Positions 10,013-18,596 are shown, numbered from the stretch's first letter. The stretch: 64,000 nucleotides of DNA from Leptospira fainei serovar Hurstbridge str. BUT 6 (GCF_000306235.2 NZ_AKWZ02000001.1:1-64000); one strand, 5' to 3'. Program-made: numbers and translations. The notes: generated by a model not told the origin, from the letters alone.

Positions 10013-11338
10013 CTAAACCACTTCGATAAGAAGCATGGTCATATCGTCCAGCATAGCTGACCGATGAAGAGAAGCGATATCCTCGCCTAACTCGTTCAAC
10101 AATTGCTTCCCTCGCATCGCAGAATTCTTTTTAACTAAAGAAACGAACGCGTCGTAGCCGAAAAATTCTCGTCCCTCCCCGAAGAATTCAAATAAGCCGT
10201 CCGAAAAGAGGAGAATGCGATCTCCCGATTTTAAGATCCTACTATAATCTTTATTTCGAAGTTGCGGTAAGGCCAACAAAACCGTTCCCCGCCCTTCCAA
10301 CTGAGAGACATTTCCGTTATCTTCGATCAGTACCGCCGGATGATGTCCCGCATAAGCGTAAACTAGCTCTTTCGTTTCAGGATCCAACCGCAGATACACT
10401 GCTGTTATAAAAAAACCGCCGATCATAGTCATTAGAGATTCGTGAATTAGGGATAATGCTCTGGCAGGCGAATCCGTTTGAGGAGCTGTCATCTTAAATG
10501 CCATGACCGCCATAGCCGAGACCATCGCCGCGGAAATTCCATGGCCGGCAGCGTCCGCAAAAAAGAAATTCAATTTTCCATCCGCGCCGGCCTCAGATTT
10601 TATCAAATCACCGCCTACGCTTACTAAGGGTCTAAAGTAGGAATGAATTCTAAAGGAGCCGGTTTCCGGAAATTCCAAATCTACCAAACTTTTTTGAGTC
10701 GATTGTGCGAGTTGGAGTTCCTCCTCTATATTCGCCTGGAATTTCTCCAATTGTGCGTCTGCCTGTACCAGCGTATCGAATGTCTTGAGTCGAAATCCCA
10801 ATATAAGAACCGCCAAGATGGAAGAGGATAGAATTCCAAAATAATACATTCCGACTTCGATTCTAGGATTAACGCAGTTAATCCCCACAAAAATAGCAAC
10901 CGAAAGAAAAACCAATAGATAAGGGATGAGTAACTTTCTGTTATTAAACGAAACTCCTGCGCTTAGGCTTACTAAAATCAATCCGAACAAATAGCCTAGA
11001 TAGAGACCGTTCGAATATAAAAGATAATAGGAATGGATACTCATTAATCCGAAGTGAAACAGCAGAATATATTCGCTGATATTTCGAAACGTGCGTATCC
11101 AATAGCTGCAAAAAAAGGAAAGTATTATCAGCGAAACGTGAAGGATCCTAATCCAGCGGGGGTCATTTAATCCGTTTTGTGAAGGATCGCCGAATAGTAA
11201 TCCGAATCCGGCAAAAAAGGCGAATAAGGAAAGTGCAAAGCGAAATCTAGAAAGAGATTCTTGATATAGAAATCCCTTTAAACCGGTTAACGCGAGCTCA
11301 TCCTCCCGCTTGTTGAAAAAAATGCTCCTTGTAGACAT
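10013..11338 (-). CDS. membrane PP2C-type (SpoIIE/RsbU-like) serine phosphatase
   Basis: 441 residues. The N-terminal half has six membrane helices (about residues 33-200). A short coiled coil is followed by a SpoIIE-type phosphatase domain to the C-terminus. Metal-binding signatures are VGGDLI and ADAAGHGISAAMVSAM, with GDRILLFSDGLFE near the end. Such enzymes dephosphorylate anti-sigma antagonists (STAS proteins) in partner-switching pathways. A STAS protein is encoded at 61811-62152, but pairing is not proven. The start overlaps the thioesterase gene by 41 nt, suggesting translational coupling. A second phosphatase with the same layout lies at 20526-21914. Confidence 0.92.
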   Translation of the reverse strand: MSTRSIFFNKREDELALTGLKGFLYQESLSRFRFALSLFAFFAGFGLLFGDPSQNGLNDPRWIRILHVSLIILSFFCSYWIRTFRNISEYILLFHFGLMSIHSYYLLYSNGLYLGYLFGLILVSLSAGVSFNNRKLLIPYLLVFLSVAIFVGINCVNPRIEVGMYYFGILSSSILAVLILGFRLKTFDTLVQADAQLEKFQANIEEELQLAQSTQKSLVDLEFPETGSFRIHSYFRPLVSVGGDLIKSEAGADGKLNFFFADAAGHGISAAMVSAMAVMAFKMTAPQTDSPARALSLIHESLMTMIGGFFITAVYLRLDPETKELVYAYAGHHPAVLIEDNGNVSQLEGRGTVLLALPQLRNKDYSRILKSGDRILLFSDGLFEFFGEGREFFGYDAFVSLVKKNSAMRGKQLLNELGEDIASLHRSAMLDDMTMLLIEVV

Positions 11339-11723
11339 CAGGAATCGCTGTTGGCCGTCCGGTTAAGAAGTTAAACCATAGAAAATCCGCATGACCCGTC
11401 AAGACGCATTCCCCTGCCGCATTCCACATCGTACAGAGCATTGAAAAGGAACGATTTCCCGCGGATTCCACTTTTATCGTTATTTCAATCGTTTCGGGAA
11501 AACGAACCTGCTTGCGATAATCCATCTCGATGTGAGTTATCACCGGACCTCCCTCATTCGGCTTCTGGGGAGATTCCCAAAGCTTCCTTTCTTCGAAAAA
11601 AGAGGCGCGTGCAGTCTCAAAATACTTCGCATAAACCACGTTATTTACATGTCCGAAGGCATCCATATCCCCCCAGGCCACTTTTTGAAATAAGCTATAC
11701 GGATATTTTTCAGGCTTAGACAT
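11298..11723 (-). CDS. acyl-CoA thioesterase, hotdog fold (4HBT/YbgC-FadM type)
   Basis: 141 residues from the ATG at 11723; a TTG three codons upstream is possible. The signature WGDMDAFGHVNNVVYAKYFETAR contains the catalytic Asp and the HVNN motif of the 4-hydroxybenzoyl-CoA thioesterase family. It hydrolyses acyl-CoA thioesters; the chain length is not predictable. It overlaps the start of the membrane phosphatase gene, which is an odd functional pairing. Cytoplasmic. Confidence 0.9.
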   Translation of the reverse strand: MSKPEKYPYSLFQKVAWGDMDAFGHVNNVVYAKYFETARASFFEERKLWESPQKPNEGGPVITHIEMDYRKQVRFPETIEITIKVESAGNRSFSMLCTMWNAAGECVLTGHADFLWFNFLTGRPTAIPDVYKEHFFQQAGG

Positions 11724-11749
11724 ATAGACCAAAAAACTTCGATTCCGGT

Positions 11750-12016
11750 TTAAGGAAAAGTGAATAATTCTTGAATCAGAAGAGTTAGATATGGTTTGAA
11801 ATCAAAATCTTTCACGCGGACTGCGATCAAAAGAATACGAACATATTTAGAATTAAAGAAGTCGTCTGGCTGATCTAATTCTTTATAATCTTCGAATACC
11901 CATTTTCCGTATAACGGACCGTTAGCGAATTCTTCGTGTATTGTTATTATTGTCCCCGGAAACATATGGATGAATTCCATCGAAGGTGATCCCGTACGGT
12001 TTGGAAAATCTTGCAT
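11750..12016 (-). CDS. possible small hypothetical protein
   Basis: 88 codons, not recognised. A stretch with mixed charged and hydrophobic residues (GKWVFEDYKELDQPDD) looks coding, but there is no clear ribosome site, and other frames in this AT-rich stretch are equally open. It could be a remnant or a false frame. It lies 26 bp upstream of the thioesterase gene on the same strand. Confidence 0.25.
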   Translation of the reverse strand: MQDFPNRTGSPSMEFIHMFPGTIITIHEEFANGPLYGKWVFEDYKELDQPDDFFNSKYVRILLIAVRVKDFDFKPYLTLLIQELFTFP

Positions 12017-12407
12017 TCGGGCCTATGCCGCCTCCGTATCTCCCGGGTTACATATAACTCGCGATCTTGCAATAAAGACCGAAAAAGAAAACGATACCGA
12101 TAGAAAATTTCCGCATAGAAATTATGAACCGTATCGGACGTGTTATTAGGGATAAAAAACAAAATTCAACAAGAGTAAAATACGGATCTATTGTTTCCGA
12201 CTGCATACTCTCGGCAAAATCAAAGTATATACCAAGAAACGTTAAGTGAATCGCATCTAACGACTTACTGTGCCGAGAAAACAAGAAGAAAAGATCAATA
12301 AATTATGGAATAAAAAAGCTCTTTTTACGGATTTCTCGACCGATCAAGGGTTTACGCGAGCCTCTTCATTGTTCGCCCAAACCTGCACAATAAGGAAAAT
12401 AAAAATA
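12017..12407. other. intergenic stretch without a recognisable gene
   Basis: AT-rich, with short open frames in all directions but none with a ribosome site or coherent composition. It ends at the 3' boundary of the RNase P RNA. I see no repeat or hairpin of note. Confidence 0.5.
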
Positions 12408-12830
12408 GGGGCCTGCCTATAAGCCGGATTCTGTATCGAAAGGCTTCTTTCGAAGCGCTCCGACGATGATCATTTATCTTGGTTCGACAGTTACCGATCA
12501 AACTCTTTGCTCCCTACCCACGACCTTGCGGAATCCGCAACTGACGGTCGCCTATTCGGGATTGCACCGGGGAGGGTTTACCTTGCCCATTCTTTCACAA
12601 GAATGGCGGTGGGCTCTTACCCCGCCGTTTCACCCTTACCTCAAACGAATTCGAGGCGGTCTATTCTCTGCTGCACTTTCCATACCCTTCCCTTCTTTCG
12701 AAAGAGAAGAATTCCGGGGATTACCCGGTCCCGCGATTCCATGGTGTCCGGACTTTCCTCACACTCTACCCAGGGAAGGCAGATAGCCATTCCATAGAGT
12801 AAGAGAAGCGCGACCATCCGGCAGGCCCCT
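12408..12830 (-). ncRNA. rnpB: RNase P RNA, bacterial type A
   Basis: The minus strand folds as the catalytic RNA of RNase P, which matures tRNA 5' ends. The ends pair as helix P1 (AGGGGCCTGCC with GGCAGGCCCCT). The conserved GAGGAAAGTCCGGACACC block (CR-I, P4 5' strand) is near 12738-12764. The closing AGAATCCGGCTTATAGGCAGG block (CR-V) is near 12412-12432. The GGTAAACCC and AGAG-type internal conserved segments are also present. Length of about 423 nt is usual for type A. Open frames on the plus strand here are artefacts of the structured RNA. The exact ends are uncertain by a few bases. Confidence 0.96.
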
Positions 12831-13095
12831 AAAATCGATTCTCCCGGATGCGATTAATACGGCGAACTGTTTTCCCGCGCAGTTTCGGCGAATCTACCCG
12901 ATTTTTAACGCATTCTTAATTCGCCCGCTCTGATCCCTAACGGCCTTGCCAATTGCGCTAATTTCCAGACGTGCTACGCTTTCTTCAGTTATGAAAGCAT
13001 CTCAGTTCCTTCCAAAAGCAGCGTTACCGGCCAATCAAAAAAGGGTGCGGATTTTTAGAACAAACTCCCTTTTTTTCCAATTCACAACCAGAAGA

Positions 13096-13111
13096 TGGCA
13101 CAAGACTTGCA
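13096..13111 (+). promoter_or_regulatory. sigma-54 (RpoN) promoter
   Basis: TGGCACAAGACTTGCA matches the -24/-12 consensus TGGCAC-R-N4-TTGCW at every fixed position with the correct spacing. Transcription would start near 13122, leaving a leader of about 27 nt that contains the AAGGAG ribosome site of the next gene. The position directly upstream of a gene with matching orientation adds strong support. An enhancer-binding activator would be needed; I cannot identify its binding site in the upstream 200 bp. Confidence 0.85.
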
Positions 13112-13148
13112 CTATTATAGACGAACCCTCGGAAAAGGAGATAAAAAG

Positions 13149-13625
13149 ATGAACAAAATTATTAAAATTGCCCTGGTTTTAAGCATCTCCACTGCTCTTT
13201 ACGCAGATCCCGAGACCTCAACGGTCGAAGCTTCGCTCAAAAACTATGCTCCTGAGTCAGATATTCAGCTCGCTAACAAGCTTACTGCTCTCGGGAGCCT
13301 AAGACAGAAGACCCGAGACTATGAATCAGCAATCGCCTTTTACAATCAATCTTTAGCCGTTCGGACGAAAATCGGGGACACCGAAAGCCAAGGATTTGCA
13401 TTGGTTCTCTATCTGAAGTCAATCTCAGAATTCCGCTTAGGTCGTTCTTGCCAAGCCTTGGAGAACATTAAAGAAGTAATCCAAATCTACCAAAAAATGG
13501 GAGACCTAGATTCCGCCCTCCAAGCAGAAGAAGAGGGCTTAAAAAAATACCAGGAGGCGTGTAGCCTGGCTTTCAAACAGCCAAGCCTAACGTTGAACAA
13601 GGAACTAGCTACTTCCAAAGATTAA
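13149..13625 (+). CDS. exported TPR-like small protein under a sigma-54 promoter
   Basis: 158 residues. The start ATG has an excellent ribosome site (AAGGAGATAAAAAG). Residues 1-19 form a signal peptide ending near LYA, so the mature protein is periplasmic or surface-exposed. The mature part is helical: [22 protein letters not shown] and [19 protein letters not shown] have tetratricopeptide spacing and suggest two or three TPR-like hairpins that mediate protein contacts. It is monocistronic, between a sigma-54 promoter and an intrinsic terminator, so its expression is probably tied to nitrogen or another RpoN-controlled signal. Precise function unknown. Confidence 0.88.
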   Translation: MNKIIKIALVLSISTALYADPETSTVEASLKNYAPESDIQLANKLTALGSLRQKTRDYESAIAFYNQSLAVRTKIGDTESQGFALVLYLKSISEFRLGRSCQALENIKEVIQIYQKMGDLDSALQAEEEGLKKYQEACSLAFKQPSLTLNKELATSKD

Positions 13626-13657
13626 ATCATCCCATCTCTAGTTCTAACTTCCCTGGT

Positions 13658-13686
13658 CCGCCCCTTCCGGGGCGGGCGCTTTTTTT
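13658..13686 (+). terminator. intrinsic terminator
   Basis: CCGCCCC and GGGGCGG form a 7-bp GC stem with a TTCC loop, followed by GCGC and a run of seven T. It lies 33 bp past the stop of the exported TPR-like gene and ends its sigma-54 transcript. Confidence 0.85.
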
Positions 13687-13689
13687 GAT

Positions 13690-13717
13690 TTGACGAGGGG
13701 CTTTTGTCCCATACTTT
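13690..13717 (+). promoter_or_regulatory. possible sigma-70 promoter for hpf
   Basis: TTGACG, a 16-nt spacer and TACTTT lie just after the terminator and about 140 nt upstream of hpf. The -35 matches five of six positions and the -10 four of six. It is the only plausible promoter in the gap. Confidence 0.35.
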
Positions 13718-13856
13718 TACTCCGAGTTTTCCGGGTGAGGAAGAATCCTCCCCGTTTTCCTGTCCAGATAAACCGCTCCCAAACGAATTCCGACTCAACT
13801 CGACGGATTCTTTAATACGTTTGGAAGTTTGCAAGACCGCGGAGGAATATACCAAT

Positions 13857-14144
13857 ATGAAAATCGTTTTTACTTGGAAGAATTTAGATCGTTCGGCAGC
13901 CGCAGAAGACTATGCAAGCAAGAAGCTGGAACGAATCGCAAAATATGTCCAGAAAGTTGTTTCGTTAGAAATATCGTTCGAACAAATCCACGGCGTGATA
14001 AACGCCAATTTGAACTTAGCGGCGGACGGAAACAAATTCAATGCCCATAAAGAGGACAAAGACATATACGCTTGCATCGACGGGCTTGAAGATAAAATTG
14101 TAAAGCAGGCAAGTAAGCACCACGACAAAAAAGCCGCTCATTGA
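13857..14144 (+). CDS. hpf: ribosome hibernation promoting factor, short form (HPF/RaiA family)
   Basis: 95 residues from the ATG with a GGAGG site 11 nt upstream; earlier in-frame starts add sequence without family similarity. The fold is the beta-alpha-beta-beta-beta-alpha S30AE domain: MKIVFTWKNLDRSAAAEDYASKKLERIAKY, then a strand-rich middle and a C-terminal DIYACIDGLEDKIVKQASKHHDKK helix. It binds the 30S subunit at the mRNA/tRNA channel and silences ribosomes in stationary phase. The long-form C-terminal dimerisation domain is absent. Its stop codon overlaps the next start (TGATG). Confidence 0.9.
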   Translation: MKIVFTWKNLDRSAAAEDYASKKLERIAKYVQKVVSLEISFEQIHGVINANLNLAADGNKFNAHKEDKDIYACIDGLEDKIVKQASKHHDKKAAH

Positions 14145-15082
14145 TGGATTCCGACAGGAAATACGAAGAAGCAATCAGACATTTATCAGAGGGGGAATTC
14201 GATCATGCCAAGAAGGTGTTCGATTTCCTCTTGGAAGCGGATCCGGAGAACCCCGATTTTGCGGCAGGGTTCTACGTCACATCTTACTGGGATCATCGAA
14301 TCGACCGAATCCACCATTCTCGAGAAGGAAGAGAACGTGCCGCTCTTTTATTAGAATTTCTGAAAGAATTCGAAATCATATACGAAAAAAAAGCTTACCC
14401 TAAGTCCCTGGCCTACCTTTCCGCGAAAGATTCCATTCTAAAAGAATCGACGGACCAGTTGAGAATCGCTATGCGTAAAGAAGGACTCCAATCTTTACCC
14501 GCATCCACAATCTCGGAATTGGCATATCGTTTATTATTAGCCGGAGAAACGGAACTTGCGTCGGAAGTCTTACGCGATTCAGCCGGACTAGAACGATTTT
14601 CTCCGGAGCTACTCTTCTTTCGCGCTGAATGTACTTACTTATCCGGAAACGAATCCCAGGGCTTACTCTTATATCGAGAGGCTTTTTTAAAAGATGCTAG
14701 CGCCGTTCGATTGGATTGCATAAAAGCCGAGCCTATCTTACGAGCGATTGAAACTTTAAACGGTGATTTTTCGGATAAAAACGATCTTAAGGAAGCTATA
14801 CCGGTATTCTGCCTTGAAACGGGAATTTTCAGGGATATTCGAAAACTTGGAGAAAAGGAGATCGAACAACTTCGATCGGAATTGAATTGTCTGAAGGATT
14901 CCCTCGCTCTTCGAAAAGGAAGCTACGAATTAAAAGTTAAATGTAGAATGATCCAGCTCTGTTGCGCTCTATTGGATTCTCGGACTTCGGCTTACTATGC
15001 GGAGACGGCCCAGGAAGCGAAGCGAATTCTGGACTCTCTGGATCCTAATTTTTACCAGAAACGTCTAGGTAGAACGAGATAG
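14144..15082 (+). CDS. TPR-repeat protein coupled to hpf
   Basis: 312 residues from the ATG that overlaps the hpf stop. The N-terminus (KYEEAIRHLSEGEFDHAKKVFDFLLEADPENPDF) is a clear tetratricopeptide hairpin, and the rest is helical with further degenerate repeats. No signal peptide, so cytoplasmic. Translational coupling to hpf hints at a role near ribosome dormancy or stress, but that is inference only. Several Cys residues near the C-terminus (CLKD, CRMIQLCC) are notable but form no recognised motif. Confidence 0.8.
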   Translation: MDSDRKYEEAIRHLSEGEFDHAKKVFDFLLEADPENPDFAAGFYVTSYWDHRIDRIHHSREGRERAALLLEFLKEFEIIYEKKAYPKSLAYLSAKDSILKESTDQLRIAMRKEGLQSLPASTISELAYRLLLAGETELASEVLRDSAGLERFSPELLFFRAECTYLSGNESQGLLLYREAFLKDASAVRLDCIKAEPILRAIETLNGDFSDKNDLKEAIPVFCLETGIFRDIRKLGEKEIEQLRSELNCLKDSLALRKGSYELKVKCRMIQLCCALLDSRTSAYYAETAQEAKRILDSLDPNFYQKRLGRTR

Positions 15083-15106
15083 CGCTCTTCGGAATAAATT
15101 GTACAA

Positions 15107-15134
15107 TAAAAAGCCCGAGTTCCCGGGCTTTTTT
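15107..15134. terminator. bidirectional intrinsic terminator
   Basis: AAGCCCG and CGGGCTT are 7-bp arms around a six-base loop, with a run of A before and a run of T after, so it can end transcripts from both the hpf operon and the convergent anti-sigma gene. Confidence 0.88.
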
Positions 15135-15164
15135 CGTTAGTCAGGAGTTCGAGAATTACAAATT

Positions 15165-15743
15165 TTATTTTGCTGCGGTCAATTCCATGATTGCCCGAAT
15201 TTCTTCCGCCGTCCGCGAATCACCTTTTTCGATAAAATAAAGATGAAGAGATTCTAAAACCTTGCGGCTTTCAGGATTTTTAGCGACTTCCAACAAGCGA
15301 ACGGAATCCGTATTTTGGCCGATTTTTGCCGATGAAGGTAAATCTATAAATTCTCGATCGTTACCCAAAGAAAGGGTTCCTGATCTTTCTGCGGAGAGAG
15401 TATTGGAAGGAGAAGAGAATCGGCCCACAGCGACGGCCAGGACCAATACGGCTAAGCTGGCAGTTAACGAATATTGAAATGAACGATTCCAGATCAAGTT
15501 GCGGGTGATTTTATCCCAGAGGTTCTCTTCGTCCACTTTGACATCCTTCAGCATATTCTGAAGGCGAACTTCAAAGTTATCCGGCAACCGAATTTGATTC
15601 AATTCCTTATCCCTTAGTTCCGATATGGCCCTCACGAGGGAGTTTTCTAAGCGAATCAATTCCTGATCTTCGTTTCCAAAAATGCCGGACAATATGCGCG
15701 TGGAACGCGTCCTTACGCGTATACTTTGAATTTCTTTTTCCAT
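15165..15743 (-). CDS. putative membrane anti-sigma factor
   Basis: 192 residues. The soluble N-terminal part (1-92) is helical and charged, a single membrane helix spans about 93-112, and the rest would lie in the periplasm. The start is 6 bp after the ECF sigma gene on the same strand, the standard position of an anti-sigma factor that holds its sigma at the membrane. No zinc-binding HxxxCxxC motif is present, so it would be a non-ZAS type. The assignment rests on topology and context. Confidence 0.7.
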   Translation of the reverse strand: MEKEIQSIRVRTRSTRILSGIFGNEDQELIRLENSLVRAISELRDKELNQIRLPDNFEVRLQNMLKDVKVDEENLWDKITRNLIWNRSFQYSLTASLAVLVLAVAVGRFSSPSNTLSAERSGTLSLGNDREFIDLPSSAKIGQNTDSVRLLEVAKNPESRKVLESLHLYFIEKGDSRTAEEIRAIMELTAAK

Positions 15744-15749
15744 ACCCTT

Positions 15750-16352
15750 CTACCTGAAATAACCCTCACCCTTTCCATCTTGCTGGATCAGGTGTTTAAG
15801 GAATTCTTTTGCCTTAAATAGACGACTCTTAACCGTTCCGATATTACAGCCAAGGACTTCTGCTATTTGTGAATAGGACATTTCCTCGAAATACCGGAGT
15901 TCGATCACTTCTTTATATATATCTTCGAGTTCGTTTATCTTTTTAATTAGATAGTCAGACTCGTCCGAAAGTTCTATTTTTTTTTCGAAGCCAAGTCGAT
16001 TGTCAGTGACCTGAAATTCCGAATCGTCCATCGAGTTTTCTCGAGCTCTCTTTCTTTTTGCAAGTAAGTCCTTGGACTTATTCACGACGATCCGATAGAG
16101 CCAAGTGTAGACGCCGGATTCTGCCCGAAAATTCTTTATGGAACGATATCCTGAAATTAAGGCATCTTGAACGATATCTTCGGCATCGTCCCCGTCTTTG
16201 ACCATCGAAACAGCCTTCCGATACAGACGTTCTCTATACGGTCCGGTCAGCTCGATGTAAGCCTTATCGTCGCCTTCTCGAATGAGTTTTAGGAGTTGGA
16301 TTTCTTTTTCGCGGACGGTGAGCTTGCGATGGGGAGTTTCCTTTTCGACCAT
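15750..16352 (-). CDS. ECF-type RNA polymerase sigma factor (RpoE-like)
   Basis: 200 residues, normal for ECF factors. Region 2 is at about 25-95 with DAEDIVQDALISGYRSIKNF and YTWLYRIVVNKSKDLL. Region 4 is at about 140-192 with the helix-turn-helix MSYSQIAEVLGCNIGTVKSRLFKAKEFL. It directs RNA polymerase to stress or envelope promoters. The gene directly downstream encodes a single-pass membrane protein, its probable inhibitor. The upstream gap holds the terminator of the PilZ gene, so the pair has its own promoter. Confidence 0.94.
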   Translation of the reverse strand: MVEKETPHRKLTVREKEIQLLKLIREGDDKAYIELTGPYRERLYRKAVSMVKDGDDAEDIVQDALISGYRSIKNFRAESGVYTWLYRIVVNKSKDLLAKRKRARENSMDDSEFQVTDNRLGFEKKIELSDESDYLIKKINELEDIYKEVIELRYFEEMSYSQIAEVLGCNIGTVKSRLFKAKEFLKHLIQQDGKGEGYFR

Positions 16353-16396
16353 GAGAATCCTTTCCCGACATCGAAACCTTTTCCCTCCGGTCTTGC

Positions 16397-16424
16397 AATA
16401 AAAATAACCCCGAAAGTGCGGGGC
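16397..16424 (-). terminator. intrinsic terminator of the PilZ gene
   Basis: On the minus strand CCCCG, a six-base loop and CGGGG are followed by TTATTTTTATT. The hairpin starts about 36 bp after the PilZ stop and separates it from the ECF sigma operon. Confidence 0.65.
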
Positions 16425-16459
16425 AAATCAAAGTGAAACGAAAGAACGGAAAGGAATTT

Positions 16460-16816
16460 TTAGCCTTCCAAGGAAAGATTGATTAAGATTAGGGACTCGG
16501 TAAGTTCCATAGGAAATCGGAATCGAATTCCGTATAAGAATTTCTCCTTCGTCCCGATCTGTTTGCTGATGCACCAAACTACGTCGCCCAAAAATTCGAG
16601 CCGCTTCCCTGTCTTCCTTTCGATCACGGAACCTTCGATAGCAACGGTAGTCGGTAGGTCTTCACCGGGCATGAGAACGCATATCCCGGATTCGGAAATA
16701 TTTCCCAGTTTACCCTCTAGGGTGATCAACCCGGATTCCACATGAACGATATATTCATCGAAATCTTTAGGATAAAATCGCGGACTTCTCGGTTTTTGAC
16801 CCGGGTCATTCATCAA
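16460..16816 (-). CDS. PilZ-domain protein
   Basis: 118 residues, one PilZ domain. The core motif NISESGICV matches the D/NxSxxG signature, followed by strands with GDVVWC and YGIRFRF. PilZ domains bind cyclic di-GMP through RxxxR plus D/NxSxxG. The first part reads RSPR here, so the arginine spacing is shortened and binding may be altered or absent. It lies downstream of the AlgI-like acyltransferase by 52 bp, reminiscent of alginate systems in which c-di-GMP controls polymer export. Confidence 0.82.
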   Translation of the reverse strand: MMNDPGQKPRSPRFYPKDFDEYIVHVESGLITLEGKLGNISESGICVLMPGEDLPTTVAIEGSVIERKTGKRLEFLGDVVWCISKQIGTKEKFLYGIRFRFPMELTESLILINLSLEG

Positions 16817-16868
16817 TTAGGAAATCAAAATACGGCCAAAGTAACCATCTGTCCAGCGTTTTACTCGT

Positions 16869-18329
16869 TTAAAACTGGAAGTAGATAAACGGCACCTCGG
16901 CATCCGGACTCAGTAAGGCGAATAGTACAGCTCCGAAAGGATACATAGAAAATTCCAACCATGCCGGAATCTGAACCTTCTTCCCTTTTTCGAATATTAG
17001 CCAACCTAGATAATGTCCGACAATCACGCATAAGATGGCGGGCAGACCGAACTTGAACATATATGGCCGAAGTTCCCCGATTCGGTAGGAATACATTCCC
17101 GATATCATGATAAATGCCTTACTCAAAGTTTCCGACCGGAAGATGACCCCAAACGTAATTGCAACCAAGCTTGTATAGACGATTCGGATCGGAACAAACG
17201 CGTTATCCCAAGCGGGGCGAGGCGATAAATTCGGGAATAAGCGGGATTTCAAATCCTTTAACAAAGATTCGATCAATAGGAAACTGCCTTGGATGGATCC
17301 CCAAAGGACAAAAGTCCAATTGGCTCCGTGCCAAAACCCGGCTACAAACATCGTAAACCAAATATTGAATCGATGACGGAGAGCTCCGGCTCTGCTTCCG
17401 CCTAGAGAAATGTATACGTAATCTCGGAGCCAGCTGGATAGAGTGATATGCCATCTCCTCCAATGCTCGGTGACGCTTTGAGAGAGGTACGGCATGCGAA
17501 AGTTTTCCGGCAATTCGTATCCTAATAATAGCGCGCAGCTATACGCCATGTCCGTATAGCCGCTGAAATCGCAATAAACCTGAACCCAAAAAAGGAAGGC
17601 CGCGAGCCAAAGAGCTTCGGTGGAATACGATTCCGGACTCTTAAAAATCAAATCCGAAATTGGAGATATATTATCCGACAAAATTACCTTTTTAAAATAT
17701 CCTAAAAAGAAATACCGTATTGCCTTTCTAAACGGAATGGACTCCAGCTTTTTTTCCGTTTCCAATTGAGGGAGAAACGTCTTAGCCGTAACGATCGGCC
17801 CGGCCACCAACTGCGGGAAAAAGGATACGAATAAGGCGAATCTTAAGAAGCTTTTTTCGGAAGGAATCGTACCTCGATAGACGTCGATCGTGTAACTCAG
17901 GGATTGAAACGTGTAAAACGAAACTCCGACGGGAAGAACGATTTTTAGAATCGGGAATATTTCGGTAAAACCGAGAACGATCAAGAGCTCGTTCAAACTT
18001 CCGCATAAAAAATTGTAATATTTGAAAAAGCCTAGAATGAACACCAAGTTCAACACTAAGCTTAAGGTGATCATCGATTTGCGGAACACAGGGTCGTTAG
18101 ATTCGTGAATCTTATCCGCAAGCACGAAATCGATCACAGTGGAAAGAAGAATCAATCCTCCGAATCTCCAATCCCAGCTCATATAGAACGCATAGCTTGT
18201 GATTAATAGAAATACGTGGACGAAGAATTTGCGAATATGGTGATTCGGAAATAGGAACGGAAGAATATACCAGTGAACTAAGAATACGAAAGAAAAAAAG
18301 AGGAAAAATTCGAGCGTGGGGAAAAGCAA
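16869..18329 (-). CDS. MBOAT-family O-acyltransferase (AlgI/PatA-like)
   Basis: 486 residues with about ten membrane segments. Family signatures are GVSFYTFQSLSYTIDVYRG, FFPQLVAGPIV, and the central HWRRWHITLSSWLRDYVYISLGG with the catalytic-region histidines, followed by FVAGFWHGANWTFVLWG. Members transfer acyl groups across the membrane onto polysaccharides or other surface molecules. Partner AlgJ/AlgX-type genes are not nearby, so the acceptor is unknown. It is followed by the PilZ gene. An operator-like inverted repeat lies about 53 bp upstream of the start. Confidence 0.94.
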   Translation of the reverse strand: MLFPTLEFFLFFSFVFLVHWYILPFLFPNHHIRKFFVHVFLLITSYAFYMSWDWRFGGLILLSTVIDFVLADKIHESNDPVFRKSMITLSLVLNLVFILGFFKYYNFLCGSLNELLIVLGFTEIFPILKIVLPVGVSFYTFQSLSYTIDVYRGTIPSEKSFLRFALFVSFFPQLVAGPIVTAKTFLPQLETEKKLESIPFRKAIRYFFLGYFKKVILSDNISPISDLIFKSPESYSTEALWLAAFLFWVQVYCDFSGYTDMAYSCALLLGYELPENFRMPYLSQSVTEHWRRWHITLSSWLRDYVYISLGGSRAGALRHRFNIWFTMFVAGFWHGANWTFVLWGSIQGSFLLIESLLKDLKSRLFPNLSPRPAWDNAFVPIRIVYTSLVAITFGVIFRSETLSKAFIMISGMYSYRIGELRPYMFKFGLPAILCVIVGHYLGWLIFEKGKKVQIPAWLEFSMYPFGAVLFALLSPDAEVPFIYFQF

Positions 18330-18381
18330 AATCCGTGCTCCCTTTTAAGTCAAAAACCCGATCTCAAACCGAGCTTTCTAC

Positions 18382-18395
18382 TGGTCGGTAGACCA
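18382..18395. promoter_or_regulatory. operator-like inverted repeat upstream of the acyltransferase gene
   Basis: TGGTC-GGTA-GACCA is a perfect 5-bp inverted repeat with a 4-bp spacer, the size and style of TetR-family operators. It lies in the 267-bp divergent region between the acyltransferase gene and the DUF3332 gene. No regulator gene is adjacent. A repeat this short can occur by chance. Confidence 0.25.
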
Positions 18396-18596
18396 ACCGT
18401 AGATCCAGAAATAACGAAGCCGTAAGACGGTCAAGGGATTCTCGAGCCCCCGCGAGTACCGATTCGTATGTATGAGAAAGCGAAACGGAATAAATTTCGA
18501 TTTCGGTCTTATATACAATTGGAATTATCTTGCAAGATTTTAACTTTCAAAGAGAACTTCTGGTATTAAATTCCAAGAAACGGAGTCCAATTCGAC

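Noticed and set aside
12466..12797. two overlapping plus-strand open frames of about 100 codons
   Set aside because: They overlap the RNase P RNA on the opposite strand, whose conserved blocks explain the sequence.
13704..13856. 51-codon N-terminal extension of HPF from GTG
   Set aside because: The internal ATG has a good ribosome site and gives the normal short HPF length; the extension has no family similarity.
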